A program made the position numbers and the translations under genes. Positions 1 to 8,700 of a stretch of 64,000 nucleotides of DNA are shown in pieces. Every line of letters begins with the position of its first letter. Position 1 is the first letter of the stretch. The notes beneath the pieces are model-generated. The model was not told the origin of the DNA. It did no database searches and worked only from the letters and a program-made list of their open reading frames with translations. The stretch comes from a bacterium. GTDB taxonomy: Bacteria > UBP6 > UBA1177. Location: assembly GCA_017405875.1 (NCBI GenBank), contig JAFQZM010000025.1, forward strand, positions 62,001-126,000, read 5' to 3'.

Positions 1-419
1 ATATTGTCGGTCGTAACAGGGTCAACGATGTAGCTTTCTTTAAGTCCGAAATCTTTTGCCAGTTTATCGGCAATGATTCCGCCCAGATTCGATGCGTGGT
101 TTGCGAATCTGCAACTGTTCAAATCATCAAGCAGCGCCTGATTGACAAGGTATGTGCCGCCTTCGAGCGGTTTTACCGGGCCGCCCCTGCCGACAGATGC
201 AACGACCTGAAAGCCTTTTTCCGCGACGACTTTGTCAACTGCTTTTTTTATCATCGAATACCTGAAATCGAACTGCTCCGAAACGAGTTTGAACTTTGCC
301 AGCTCTTCCTGCGGATGGCGGACGGTCTCTTCGTAAAGAGAACCTTCACGGCTGAAAACGGCGAATTTCGTTGAAGTTGAACCTGGATTTACTACGATTG
401 TGACTTCTGTTTTTGTCAT
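1..419 (-). CDS. buk: Butyrate kinase, N-terminal part (cut by window edge)
   Basis: Acetokinase-family enzyme that makes butyrate and ATP from butyryl phosphate and ADP, in the cytoplasm. The 139 visible residues begin MTKTEVTIVVNPGSTSTK; the NPGSTSTK phosphate-binding loop at residues 11-18 is typical of butyrate kinases. A conserved GRGG segment follows near residue 78. The ATG at 419 is preceded by GGAGAG. It is the third gene of ptb-DUF493-buk, starting 13 bases after the DUF493 stop. The pairing with a phosphate butyryltransferase favours butyrate over acetate as substrate; a branched-chain fatty acid kinase is the main alternative. The C-terminal part lies outside the window. Confidence 0.9.
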   Translation of the reverse strand, partial: MTKTEVTIVVNPGSTSTKFAVFSREGSLYEETVRHPQEELAKFKLVSEQFDFRYSMIKKAVDKVVAEKGFQVVASVGRGGPVKPLEGGTYLVNQALLDDLNSCRFANHASNLGGIIADKLAKDFGLKESYIVDPVTTDN

Positions 420-432
420 TTTTCTCTCCATA

Positions 433-702
433 TTAAATTGCGAATTTTACGTCAGGATGAGCTTTCAAAGCCTCGTAAAGAGCGTGCATTTTTTCTTTGT
501 TTTCCACATAGACCGGAACCGTGTATGATGTGTATTTTCCGGCTGAACTTTTGTTTTCGGTCACTTTTCCTTTGAGCGGGATTTCGGTTTTTGCAAGGAT
601 ATCAAGAAGATCGGCAACGTTTTTCCCGACTTCTTCCTTTGAATGCATAACCACTTTCAAAGTGATGAGAACCGGATATTTTACTTCGTGTTTTTCAGCC
701 AT
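433..702 (-). CDS. DUF493 (YbeD-like) family protein
   Basis: An 89-residue cytoplasmic protein whose C-terminal half (YTSYTVPVYVENKEKMHALYEAL then KAHPDVKFAI) matches the DUF493/YbeD pattern of a small ferredoxin-like alpha/beta domain that resembles ACT regulatory domains. No catalytic residues are expected. It starts 11 bases after the ptb stop and ends 13 bases before buk, so it is almost certainly cotranscribed with both. The E. coli relative YbeD sits near lipoate genes and has no firm function; a regulatory role towards Ptb or Buk is only an inference from position. Confidence 0.8.
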   Translation of the reverse strand: MAEKHEVKYPVLITLKVVMHSKEEVGKNVADLLDILAKTEIPLKGKVTENKSSAGKYTSYTVPVYVENKEKMHALYEALKAHPDVKFAI

Positions 703-713
703 AACTATCCAAT

Positions 714-1634
714 TTAATTAGCGTTTACCGTAATTCCGAGAACGAGCGAATTGATCTTTGCCCTTGCATCGTCGGCACGCGAGCTTAAGAGAACGGGAAC
801 TTTAGCGCCTACGATTACGTGACCGGTCTGAGCGCCGCCCCAGTAGTGAACGAGCTTGCCGAGAACGTTTCCGCTTTCGATGTTCGGGAAAATGAGGATG
901 TCTGCGCATCCCGCCATGACGGAATTGATCCCTTTGACTTTTGCCGCGTATTCCGAAATTACGTTGTCGATAGCGTAAGGTCCTTCAAGGTAAGCGTTGA
1001 TGTCGTCAAGCTCGCCTTCTGCTTTCATTCTCTGGATTTCAGCTGCGTCAACTGTCGACTGGATCTTCGGAGAAACGGTCTCGATCGCAGAAATGTATGC
1101 GACTCTCGGTTTTTCAAAGCCGAGTTTGTGGAAAACCTGAACCGCGCCGCGGGTCATCTCTATCTTCTGTTCAAGTGTCGGAAGCGGGATTATGCCGCCG
1201 TCCATAAGACCGACGAGACGCTTGCCCTCGCCTTTTGAAAGCGGATCTTCGTAAATGAGGATATCGCTGACGACTGCCGCAGCCTTGAGTCCGTTCTCCT
1301 TTCTGAAAACTGCTTTCATGATCTGCGCCGTCTCGACGCTTCCTTTGAGAAGGATGTTGACTCTGCCGTCTGCCGCATAATCTGCAGCTTTCGAGCAGCT
1401 TTCAACATTGTCGGCACACGGAACTATCTCGACTTTTCCTTCGAGAACGGTTCCTTCGATGAGGTGATTTATTTTTTCAGCGTTTCCGAAAAGAACGGGA
1501 ACCGCCAGATTTTCAACGACCATATCTATTGCCGCCTCTATTGCGACCGGCTTATCGGCGCCGACAACCGCAACGACCTGCTTTTTTTCCATTTTCTTAA
1601 CAAAATCAATCATTTCGTCAAAACTTCTGAACAT
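714..1634 (-). CDS. ptb: Phosphate butyryltransferase
   Basis: Converts butyryl-CoA and phosphate to butyryl phosphate and CoA, feeding butyrate kinase. The 306 residues fit the phosphate acetyl/butyryltransferase fold at the usual Ptb length, shorter than full Pta. Recognisable segments are KGSVETAQIMKAVFRKE (near 95-112), the AVVSDILIYEDPLSKGEG stretch, and the C-terminal GNVLGKLVHYWGGAQTGHVIVGAKVPVL, typical of Ptb. The ATG at 1634 has GGAGG seven bases upstream. It is the first gene of the buk operon, with a promoter candidate at 1679-1707. Substrate range could include branched acyl-CoAs. Confidence 0.93.
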   Translation of the reverse strand: MFRSFDEMIDFVKKMEKKQVVAVVGADKPVAIEAAIDMVVENLAVPVLFGNAEKINHLIEGTVLEGKVEIVPCADNVESCSKAADYAADGRVNILLKGSVETAQIMKAVFRKENGLKAAAVVSDILIYEDPLSKGEGKRLVGLMDGGIIPLPTLEQKIEMTRGAVQVFHKLGFEKPRVAYISAIETVSPKIQSTVDAAEIQRMKAEGELDDINAYLEGPYAIDNVISEYAAKVKGINSVMAGCADILIFPNIESGNVLGKLVHYWGGAQTGHVIVGAKVPVLLSSRADDARAKINSLVLGITVNAN

Positions 1635-1678
1635 TTTCGACCTCCGAACAAAAATAAGTCAATAATCAAAAACGCCGA

Positions 1679-1707
1679 ATACTTGCATTTTAAAAGAGTT
1701 AAATCAA
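1679..1707 (-). promoter_or_regulatory. Promoter of ptb-DUF493-buk
   Basis: On the minus strand a TTGATT -35 box (1702-1707) lies 17 bases before AAGTAT (1679-1684). TCGGCG and a T-run follow. Both boxes deviate from consensus. Confidence 0.45.
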
Positions 1708-1735
1708 GAAAATCCTGTGTGGGAAAGAAAAAAGA

Positions 1736-1812
<77 letters not shown>

Positions 1813-1830
1813 GTCTCGATTGTGAAAGAA

Positions 1831-1906
1831 TGGTAGGCGCTGCAGGGTTCGAACCTGCGACCACCGGCTTGTAAGGCCGATGCTCTCCCAGCTGAGCTAA
1901 GCGCCC
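1831..1906 (-). tRNA. tRNA-Val (TAC)
   Basis: A 76-nt cloverleaf with encoded CCA. The acceptor stem GGGCGCT/AGCGCCT begins with a G-U pair; the anticodon arm has loop CTTACAA with anticodon TAC between CGGC and GCCG; the T-loop is TTCGAAC. It is the first gene of a two-tRNA transcript with tRNA-Asp. Confidence 0.97.
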
Positions 1907-1919
1907 ATCAGCGGCAGGT

Positions 1920-1947
1920 AATATAGCCAGAATTGTTTTGAAGTCAA
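1920..1947 (-). promoter_or_regulatory. Promoter of the tRNA-Val/tRNA-Asp pair
   Basis: TTGACT (1942-1947), 16 bases, then TATATT (1920-1925) on the minus strand. The -10 box lies 13 bases before the mature 5' end of tRNA-Val, as expected for a stable-RNA promoter. Confidence 0.75.
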
Positions 1948-1991
1948 ATAAAAAATGATTTTTTTTGGAATAAGATGCTAATTGATTGAAT

Positions 1992-2240
1992 TTATTTGAA
2001 AAAATCGGACAAATCAAGCGGAGGGAGCTCACCTTTCTTTTCGACCAGATAAGCTCTCGTCTTTTCAAGAGCCGTCTGAACATCTTCCGGAAGCCCTGAA
2101 GCGCAGAAAGCTTCGATCTCATCACGCAGAGCATTGTATTTTTTCGCCAGCAGCTCCCATTCAAACGCCGATTTGCACAGCATTATCCTGACATCGATGT
2201 CACTGAGCGATTTCATAAGGATCTTAATATCGTTAAGCAT
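1992..2240 (-). CDS. Small helical protein of unknown function
   Basis: I do not recognise this 82-residue protein. It is charged and probably all-helical (MLNDIKILMKSLSDIDVRIM...), with no signal peptide or membrane segment, and a C-terminal PPLDLSDFFK tail. The ATG at 2240 has GGAG six bases upstream. It starts 12 bases after the stop of the 325-residue gene and is probably translated from the same message. Other reading frames across the adjacent tRNAs are not credible genes. Confidence 0.6.
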   Translation of the reverse strand: MLNDIKILMKSLSDIDVRIMLCKSAFEWELLAKKYNALRDEIEAFCASGLPEDVQTALEKTRAYLVEKKGELPPLDLSDFFK

Positions 2241-2252
2241 CTTCTACTCCGC

Positions 2253-3230
2253 CTAACCTTTTGATTTCTTCCAGTTTTCGAAAGTCGGGATATCAAACGC
2301 CGAAATGTAGTAATTCGTCAGATATTCCTTGAACTTGTCGGAATCGGAAAGCACTTTGAAACCGTATTTTTTGTCGATGTATTTGACAGCTTCCATGTAG
2401 ATTTTGTCGAAATTTGCCCTTCCGACGCGCATTTTAGCCTTGTCGATCTCGAGGCTGACGAAAGTTTTGTAGGATTTGTACATTTCGTCGTTTTCCATTC
2501 CTTCGACCGGTTTTCCGGGAATATCCTCGGCGCACTGCGTCTCTTCTTCCGGTTCCGCCTTTGCCTTGGGTGCCGGTTTGGGAGCCGGTTTTTTCACCGG
2601 TTTCTCAGGCTTTTTCTCCGGCTTTTTCGCCGTGCTGAGTTTTACCATGGTATCTTCGTCAAACGGAACGTAGAGAACGAACGTCTTCTGGTTTTCGGTG
2701 AGCTGTTCAAGAAGAAGAAGACCGTAAGCAGCGAGGTTGCTGCCGAGTTCTTCGAATTCTGAAGTCGTAAGCTGGTCAAGTCCGATTCTGCGCTTCAGAG
2801 TGCCGCCCCAGTAGCCGTAGTTTTTCTTCTGTTCGAGCGCGAAGCAGTAAAGTTTTACAAAGCAGGCATACTCGTCAAGCGGAAGCATTTTTATAAGTTC
2901 GGCAAGTTCTTTCGGGATTATTACGGAATCCTGACCTTTTTTGTATGAAACCCTGACGAATTCAAGGTCGTTTGAGATCGGATAAATTTCTTTTTTGCGC
3001 GGTTTTTCGCGGACTTCCTCAACTTCTTCAACGCGCTCCGGCTGAACTTTTTCCTCTTTTACAGCCGGTCTCTCCTCGACTTTCGGCTGCCCGGCCTTTG
3101 TTTCCGCCGGTTTCTGCACGTTCTCGGCTTCCGGATTTTTCGGAGCCTCTTTTTCTGCCTCGACGATCTTTAAAAGGTAGTCACGGACTTCGCTTTTTAC
3201 CGCATTTCCGATGTTTTTAATTAAACCCAT
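2253..3230 (-). CDS. Unknown protein with charged linkers flanking a central domain
   Basis: A 325-residue soluble protein. It has a short N-terminal helix (MGLIKNIGNAVKSEVRDYLL), a Glu/Lys/Pro-rich disordered stretch at about 25-80, and a compact domain at about 85-200 containing PLDEYACFVKLYCFAL and RRIGLDQLTTSEFEELG. A Lys-Pro-Ala linker follows at about 203-240, then a C-terminal helical domain (YKTFVSLEIDKAKMRVGRANFDKIY). The central part has the helical spacing of a winged-helix replication or plasmid protein, but that is only a resemblance. The ATG follows GGAGGAAAAG. It is clustered with two other unknown genes. Confidence 0.6.
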   Translation of the reverse strand: MGLIKNIGNAVKSEVRDYLLKIVEAEKEAPKNPEAENVQKPAETKAGQPKVEERPAVKEEKVQPERVEEVEEVREKPRKKEIYPISNDLEFVRVSYKKGQDSVIIPKELAELIKMLPLDEYACFVKLYCFALEQKKNYGYWGGTLKRRIGLDQLTTSEFEELGSNLAAYGLLLLEQLTENQKTFVLYVPFDEDTMVKLSTAKKPEKKPEKPVKKPAPKPAPKAKAEPEEETQCAEDIPGKPVEGMENDEMYKSYKTFVSLEIDKAKMRVGRANFDKIYMEAVKYIDKKYGFKVLSDSDKFKEYLTNYYISAFDIPTFENWKKSKG

Positions 3231-3241
3231 CTTTTCCTCCG

Positions 3242-3658
3242 TTATTTTATTTCAAGTTTCAAATTTTTTACCGTGCACTTCTCGGCAAGCCCCGTTTCAG
3301 GGTTGTAAAGGCATACCGGAAGCACTATTTTCACCGAAGATTCGCTGAATTTCGACGTGTATTTCGCCTTTCCCTCTCTATTTTTTACGAAAAAATCCTT
3401 CTCAATTCTGCCGAGTTCCTTTTTTTCGGAATCAAGAAACAAAAATTTGTAGGGAGCATATTCGTTATCGTTGAATTTCGTGTTTTTTCCGTAAGTTATC
3501 GTGTATTCAACCCCTGCTTTCGACTTTACGAAAGTGACATCGACTGTCGGAACTGCCGCCTCATCCGCAAAAAGTGCGCCGCAGAAAAGCATGGCCGCAA
3601 AAAACACCAATAAATTCAACTTTTTACTGTCTAAAACCGACTTAAAGAAAGCAGTCAT
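3242..3658 (-). CDS. Exported protein of unknown function
   Basis: A 138-residue protein with a long charged N-terminus and a hydrophobic segment ending LFCGALFA before DEAAVP, a likely Sec signal peptide cut near residue 31. The mature part is a small beta-rich domain (VDVTFVKSKAGVEYTITYGKN, YAPYKFLFLDSEKKELGRI) with two cysteines (CLYNPETGLAEKC) that could form one disulfide. The start is ATG 3658 with AAGGAG upstream; an upstream TTG at 3673 lacks its own ribosome site. It ends 11 bases before the 325-residue gene. Function unknown. Confidence 0.6.
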   Translation of the reverse strand: MTAFFKSVLDSKKLNLLVFFAAMLFCGALFADEAAVPTVDVTFVKSKAGVEYTITYGKNTKFNDNEYAPYKFLFLDSEKKELGRIEKDFFVKNREGKAKYTSKFSESSVKIVLPVCLYNPETGLAEKCTVKNLKLEIK

Positions 3659-3712
3659 TTTCAACTCCTTCAAAAAAACAACCGCAGGATTTTAAAAAGA
3701 GGACGGAAAAAG

Positions 3713-4624
3713 TCAATTTGTGCTCTGTTTTCCGCAGGAATCGACCGCCGCACCCGCCTTTTTCACAAGATCGGAGTATTTTTTTACCCCTTCGGCATAG
3801 ATTTTGTCATTGTTGTAGGCTTTAAACGCCGCGACGCTTCCTTTTTCGAAATAACCGTGCAGTTTCAGATAGTTGGCTACCGATACAATTGCGTCTTCCA
3901 TGACGAAAAGATCGATTTTGCCGTCACCGTTTCCGTCTTTCGCGAATTTCATCGAAGCCGGCATGAACTGCGGAAAACCTATAGCTCCCGCCCAAGAACC
4001 TTTGACTTCAAGCGGATCAAAATTTTTCTCTTTTGCCTGAATGAGAAGCGCCTTAAAGTTTGAAAAAGCGTTTTTTTTGAGCCTTTCGACCCGCTTTCTG
4101 CCCGCTTCGATACTGATTGCACCATCTTTTTTGTATTCTCCGCTTTTTATGAGCTCATCGTTTCTCTTTTCACCGAAAAAATACTGTGCCGCAAAAATTC
4201 TGATTATTTTCTGCTCTCCAGTAACAAGACCGAGCCTGCTTTCCCAGTTGAGGATTCCGATTATGTCTGACGCTTCGACCTTTGTTTCGGCATAGGTTTT
4301 ACAGAACAGTTCCTTGTATTTATTGAAAAAATCAACTCCGTTTTTCACGGTTTCGTCATTTATCAGCTTGTCGATATAGTTCGTGTGATCTTCCGCCTGT
4401 TTTCTTATTGAAAGCGGCGAATAGATAAACGCGAGATTTTTCTCGGTAAGTTCGTCAGGCTGGAGTGATTCTTCAACGATTTTCCGCAGTTCTTCTTTGG
4501 AATAGTGCTTTGAAACAGCCTTGAAAAGCGCATCAAAACTTTTTTCGTCGTATTTCTGTGTATTTTCAGCAGAAAGTGATGTGAAAATCAGGAAAAAGAG
4601 AAGAAAAATAAGAAATCTTTTCAC
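3713..4624 (-). CDS. Lytic murein transglycosylase, MltB-like
   Basis: A 303-residue periplasmic enzyme predicted to cleave the MurNAc-GlcNAc bond and form 1,6-anhydroMurNAc. A signal peptide ends SLSA at residue 19. The MltB/SLT_2 signature is clear: GILNWESRLG with the catalytic Glu, GSWAGAIGFPQFMPASMKF, the calcium-like loop DGNGDGKIDLF, and DAIVSVANYLKLHGY. There is no lipobox, so it should be soluble or periplasmic, unlike E. coli MltB. The start codon is GTG, and its G is the last base of the upstream TAG stop, implying translational coupling to the beta-helix lipoprotein. Confidence 0.9.
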   Translation of the reverse strand: MKRFLIFLLFFLIFTSLSAENTQKYDEKSFDALFKAVSKHYSKEELRKIVEESLQPDELTEKNLAFIYSPLSIRKQAEDHTNYIDKLINDETVKNGVDFFNKYKELFCKTYAETKVEASDIIGILNWESRLGLVTGEQKIIRIFAAQYFFGEKRNDELIKSGEYKKDGAISIEAGRKRVERLKKNAFSNFKALLIQAKEKNFDPLEVKGSWAGAIGFPQFMPASMKFAKDGNGDGKIDLFVMEDAIVSVANYLKLHGYFEKGSVAAFKAYNNDKIYAEGVKKYSDLVKKAGAAVDSCGKQSTN

Positions 4625-6738
4625 TATTTGTAGTAGACCTCAAGTCCGTTCGGGAACGGCTGGACGTTGTAGCTCGAAAGATCGGTTATAACGGAAGGCT
4701 GACCGGTGAATGACTGTATGTAACTGCCGGAAGTAGTCGGTTTGAAAGCGATGTTCGCGTTGCCGTAGACCGTGTTCGAGTTGAAACTCATATTATAGTT
4801 CGTACCTTTTTCTGATTTCGACTTACTGAAACCGAGAGCCGTCTGCGTTGTGAGACTTGCAGCACCGTCGGAATCGAACGAACCGCCCATGCCGCCGTTG
4901 ATCTGGCATTCAACAACGATTACGCCGCCCGAGATGGTCATCGTACCGTTGCTGTCGATACCGTCAACATCGCCGCTTCCGGTTTTGATGTAGTGGAAAC
5001 CGCCTTCAATGGTGAGATAACCTGTGCTGCTGCTTCCGCCCATACCGCCGCCCTGACCGGGACCGCCGTGACCTGCACCAGGACCGAAATCATCGGAAGA
5101 AGAGCCGTCGGCACCGCCCGCCGCGTTCCAACCGTCGTCTCTGCCGTAAACAGCCGTTACACCGCCGTAAACATTGATATACCAAGCCTCGAATCCTTCG
5201 TAAGACATCGTCACGTTGATCGTTCCCGCCAGGATCCTGAGTTCATTGTCGGCATGGATCCCGTCATCATCCGATGCGATCTCAATATCACCGCCTTTGA
5301 CATAGACAAGACCGCCGGAATGGATCGCGTCGTCTCTCGAGTTGATCTTGATCGTTCCGCCGAGGATCTTGATGTAGACGACATTTGCGTTGAGGTCTTC
5401 ATAACCGGAAACCGTATCCGGAATACTTGCCTTGATCCCTTTAAGAGAAGTGTCACCGGAATATTTCTGGGAGGAACTGCCGCCTCCGCCCCAGCCGCTG
5501 CCGCTGCTGGAAGTCGTGATGACACTGCCGCCGCCGGAAGTAACATCGACCGTTCCGTCTTTGATTTCGATGTAAGAAATGGCGTGGATTCCGTCACCGT
5601 TTGTTGCGTTTACGGTAACTTTGCCGCCTTTTACTTTGATGTATCCTTTGATATTTTCATAAGCTGCATCGTTTATCTCAGAGCCGTCATCTTCAACAGA
5701 AGCAAGTTCAAGAGCCGTTGTGTTGTCCGATTTGATGCCGTCGCCGCCGGAGGTGACAGAAATGTCTCCGCCGCGGATAACGACTGAATCCTTGCCGCGG
5801 ATGCCGTCGTCTTTAGCAGTTACGACAAGCGTTCCGCCGTCGATGTCAAGGTCGTCTTTTGATGAGATAGCGTCGTTGCAGTTACCGTTTATTGTGAGTG
5901 TTCCTTCGCCTGCAAGGATAAGATCTGACTTGCTGTAAAGGGCGGCCGCCGCATCAGGATTAGACGCGTCGTCTGTTGCGATAGTGTAGTTCGATCCGTC
6001 GGAAAGAGTGTTCTGCGTTCCGCTTACGGTGAAGATCCTGACATCTTTCGCCCCTTTTACCATAAAAGGAGAACTGCTTGAACTCGTGATGTCCGCTCCG
6101 TTTAGGACTACATGAACGACATCTTTATCGACAGTCTTATCGACATCTACCACGATACCGCCGTTGGAAAGGGTTCCGTCGATCTCGAAAACGCCCGATG
6201 CCGTGATCGTTGCAGTTGCGCCTGAAACCGTTACATCGTCAGGATTTGCACCGTCGACTGTGATCGAAGTACCGTTCAAATGGATGTAAGTTACATCCGC
6301 GCCGTCTCTCGGATCGCTGTTGTCGCCTGTGCTGCCGGTGTCATCATCAGTATCAGTCGGATCAGTCGAGTCTGTCGGATCGGTCGGATTTGTCGGAGTT
6401 CCCTGACATGCGGAAACATCCCAGCCCAGACAGTCTGATTTGCATACCGCATATCCGCCGGTGTAGCCGGAATCGATCGCAGCGCACTCCGCGGCATTAC
6501 CGTCGCAGACTTCGCCAGAATCAGTCTCTCTGTTTCCGCAGGTTTCACTGACTGTACTTGTGTCGGTGTCGCTTGTCGAGTCGGAATCAGTGTTGTCATC
6601 AGCTGACCCTGAATCGGTGTCGGTGCTGCCTGAGCCCGAATCAGTGTCATCACCTGTGCTGACTTTGCTTGAACCGCCGCAAGAAGCAAGTAGCAAAATC
6701 AAAGCAGCTGCAGATAAAATCAGAAAGAATTTTTTCAT
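4624..6738 (-). CDS. Lipoprotein with Cthe_2159-type beta-helix (DUF4353)
   Basis: A 704-residue surface lipoprotein. The signal peptide MKKFFLILSAAALILLLASC places the lipobox Cys at 20. A Ser/Asp/Thr linker follows (about 22-70), then a disulfide module (CGNRETDSGEVCDGNAAEC... DCLGWDVSAC) of the type common in myxobacterial secreted proteins, and a second Thr/Pro/Asp linker. The large C-terminal domain repeats GGxIxVxSxDDGIHADxxxxIxGG units, the pattern of Cthe_2159-like carbohydrate- and calcium-binding parallel beta-helices. Gly/Ser-rich insertions interrupt the coils. The start at ATG 6738 is chosen because GGAG lies six bases upstream; TTG 6750 would put the lipobox off register. Polysaccharide binding is inference. 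Confidence 0.85.
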   Translation of the reverse strand: MKKFFLILSAAALILLLASCGGSSKVSTGDDTDSGSGSTDTDSGSADDNTDSDSTSDTDTSTVSETCGNRETDSGEVCDGNAAECAAIDSGYTGGYAVCKSDCLGWDVSACQGTPTNPTDPTDSTDPTDTDDDTGSTGDNSDPRDGADVTYIHLNGTSITVDGANPDDVTVSGATATITASGVFEIDGTLSNGGIVVDVDKTVDKDVVHVVLNGADITSSSSSPFMVKGAKDVRIFTVSGTQNTLSDGSNYTIATDDASNPDAAAALYSKSDLILAGEGTLTINGNCNDAISSKDDLDIDGGTLVVTAKDDGIRGKDSVVIRGGDISVTSGGDGIKSDNTTALELASVEDDGSEINDAAYENIKGYIKVKGGKVTVNATNGDGIHAISYIEIKDGTVDVTSGGGSVITTSSSGSGWGGGGSSSQKYSGDTSLKGIKASIPDTVSGYEDLNANVVYIKILGGTIKINSRDDAIHSGGLVYVKGGDIEIASDDDGIHADNELRILAGTINVTMSYEGFEAWYINVYGGVTAVYGRDDGWNAAGGADGSSSDDFGPGAGHGGPGQGGGMGGSSSTGYLTIEGGFHYIKTGSGDVDGIDSNGTMTISGGVIVVECQINGGMGGSFDSDGAASLTTQTALGFSKSKSEKGTNYNMSFNSNTVYGNANIAFKPTTSGSYIQSFTGQPSVITDLSSYNVQPFPNGLEVYYK

Positions 6739-6803
6739 AAGCTTCTCCAATTAATAATGAGCAAACGAATGATTTTAGGCTTTTTCAAAAAAAAGAAAAG
6801 AAA

Positions 6804-8540
6804 TTATTTCTCAGTTTTGATGCAGAGTTCCTTGAGCTGTTTCTCGGTGACGGGAGCCGGAGCAGAAGTCATGAGGCAGGTCGCGCTCGTCGTTTTCGGG
6901 AACGCGATGACATCTCTTATCGCGTCGGTGTTGTTGAGAAGCATCATCAGCCTGTCAAAGCCGAGTGCCAGGCCGCCGTGTGGCGGAGCACCGAATTCAA
7001 GTGCTTCGACTAAGTATCCGAAATTCTCCTTCGCTTCTTCGTCGCTGATTCCCAAAAATTTGAAAACTTCCTTCTGTTTGTCGGTATTGTGGATCCTTAT
7101 GCTGCCGCCGCCCGCTTCGTAGCCGTTGATGACGATATCGTAAGCGCGGGAGTTGATAGTTCCGAGGTCATCTCCGCGTTTTGCAGCCTCAAAATCGAAA
7201 TCTGTGAAAGCGTGATGTTTAGCGACCCATTCGCCGGTTTCTTCATCGACTTCAAATGCCGGGAAATTGGTGATCCAGACGAATTCGTAGGAATTTTTGT
7301 CGTAAAGTTCGTATTCTGCAGCGAGTCTTTTTCTCAGGTTTCCGAGAGCCGTGAGAGCAACGCCGGTCTTATCCGCAACAATGAACATGATCCCGTTTTC
7401 AGGAATGATTTCAGAAAGTTGCGCTTTTTCATTATCGTTGAAGAACTTCATGAGCGGAGAATCGATCTCGCCGTTTTCTTTCTTTATCCATGCAAGTGCT
7501 TTCGCCCCGTCGCCCTGAACATCTTTTTCTATCTTTTTGATCTGGTTTTTAGAAAGTTCCGTCGCATGACCTTCGAGAACAACGCCTTTTACAACCATTT
7601 TCGGATCTGTCGCGGCGCCTTTGAAAGCGGCGAATTCCGAATTTGCAAAAATAGAATCAAGAGTCTTGAGTTCCATGCCGAATCTGAGGTCGGGCTTGTC
7701 GCTTCCGTATTTGTCCATCGCCTCGTTGAATGACATTTTTCTGAAAGGACGCTTGATGTCGAGGCCTTTGGTCTCTTTGAAAACTTTGCAGAGAAGCCCT
7801 TCGGTGACGCCCATGACGTCTTCTTCTTCGACAAAGCTCATCTCGAAGTCGATCTGAGTGAATTCGGGCTGTCTGTCGGCGCGCAGAGCCTCGTCTCTGA
7901 AGCACTTTGCGACCTGATAGTATTTATCCATTCCGGCAACCATGAGGATCTGCTTGAAAACCTGCGGCGACTGCGGCAGAGCGTAGAAAGATCCCGGCCA
8001 GAGCCTGCTCGGAACAAGGAAGTCTCTTGCACCGCCCGGGCTGCTCTTGATTAGGAAAGGAGTTTCGACTTCGACGAAATCAAGCGAATCGAAGTATGCG
8101 TGAACGAGCGCGCTCACTTTCGAACGCGAAATGAGGTTTTTCTGTATGTTCGACTTCCTGATGTCGATGTAGCGGTATTTCAGCTTGATCGTGTCTGAAG
8201 CATCCTTTCTGAAATCGAAGGGAAGCGGCTTCGACGGGTTGAGAAGCGTGATTTTTTCGGCTTCGACTTCGATCGCGCCTGTAGAATATTTGTCAGTTCT
8301 GTTTTCTTTGCGGTCGATGACCGTTCCGCTTACCGAAACGACCGATTCGAGCGTCAGTTTTTTTGCAGATTCGGCAAGTTCCGGATCGCTGACAAAAACC
8401 TGAGTCATGCCGTAACGGTCTGAAAGTATTAAGAAAACCATCGGTCCCATTTCTCTTTTCTGGGTAAGCCATCCCGAAATGACGACATGCTCTCCCAGAT
8501 TGTCGAGATTGAGCTCTCCGCAAGTGTGAGTTCTCAGCAT
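6804..8540 (-). CDS. aspS: Aspartyl-tRNA synthetase
   Basis: Charges tRNA-Asp with aspartate in the cytoplasm. The 578 residues have the bacterial-type arrangement: an N-terminal OB-fold anticodon domain ([21 protein letters not shown]), class II motif 2 ([23 protein letters not shown]) near 210-235, the GAD insertion in the middle, and motif 3 ([13 protein letters not shown]) near 522-534. The ATG follows GGAGG. It is divergent from the wecA-like gene. A tRNA-Asp gene lies 5 kb away, and whether the enzyme also charges tRNA-Asn cannot be told by eye. Confidence 0.97.
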   Translation of the reverse strand: MLRTHTCGELNLDNLGEHVVISGWLTQKREMGPMVFLILSDRYGMTQVFVSDPELAESAKKLTLESVVSVSGTVIDRKENRTDKYSTGAIEVEAEKITLLNPSKPLPFDFRKDASDTIKLKYRYIDIRKSNIQKNLISRSKVSALVHAYFDSLDFVEVETPFLIKSSPGGARDFLVPSRLWPGSFYALPQSPQVFKQILMVAGMDKYYQVAKCFRDEALRADRQPEFTQIDFEMSFVEEEDVMGVTEGLLCKVFKETKGLDIKRPFRKMSFNEAMDKYGSDKPDLRFGMELKTLDSIFANSEFAAFKGAATDPKMVVKGVVLEGHATELSKNQIKKIEKDVQGDGAKALAWIKKENGEIDSPLMKFFNDNEKAQLSEIIPENGIMFIVADKTGVALTALGNLRKRLAAEYELYDKNSYEFVWITNFPAFEVDEETGEWVAKHHAFTDFDFEAAKRGDDLGTINSRAYDIVINGYEAGGGSIRIHNTDKQKEVFKFLGISDEEAKENFGYLVEALEFGAPPHGGLALGFDRLMMLLNNTDAIRDVIAFPKTTSATCLMTSAPAPVTEKQLKELCIKTEK

Positions 8541-8579
8541 TTTTACCTCCGAAAAACAATAAAAACCAAAAAGCGGCTA

Positions 8580-8607
8580 ATTATTCTCCCAACCTTCATT
8601 AAATCAA
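8580..8607 (-). promoter_or_regulatory. Promoter of aspS
   Basis: TTGATT (8602-8607), 16-base spacer, AATAAT (8580-8585) on the minus strand, followed by TAGCCGC and a T-rich start. The divergent wecA promoter begins 38 bases away. Confidence 0.6.
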
Positions 8608-8645
8608 GAAAAAGTTTGCCGCCTGAATGCCTCTCCGGTGATTAC

Positions 8646-8673
8646 TTGCTTTTAAACTAAAACTCCTTATCAT
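8646..8673 (+). promoter_or_regulatory. Promoter of the wecA-like gene
   Basis: TTGCTT (8646-8651), 16 bases, TATCAT (8668-8673). The ribosome site GGAGG of the gene follows at 8691. Confidence 0.55.
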
Positions 8674-8700
8674 CTTTACCTGCGGAATTTGGAGGCTGAG

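Noticed and set aside
4993-5787. Plus-strand frame of 264 codons
   Set aside because: Antisense to the beta-helix lipoprotein; repetitive content follows the true gene's repeats.
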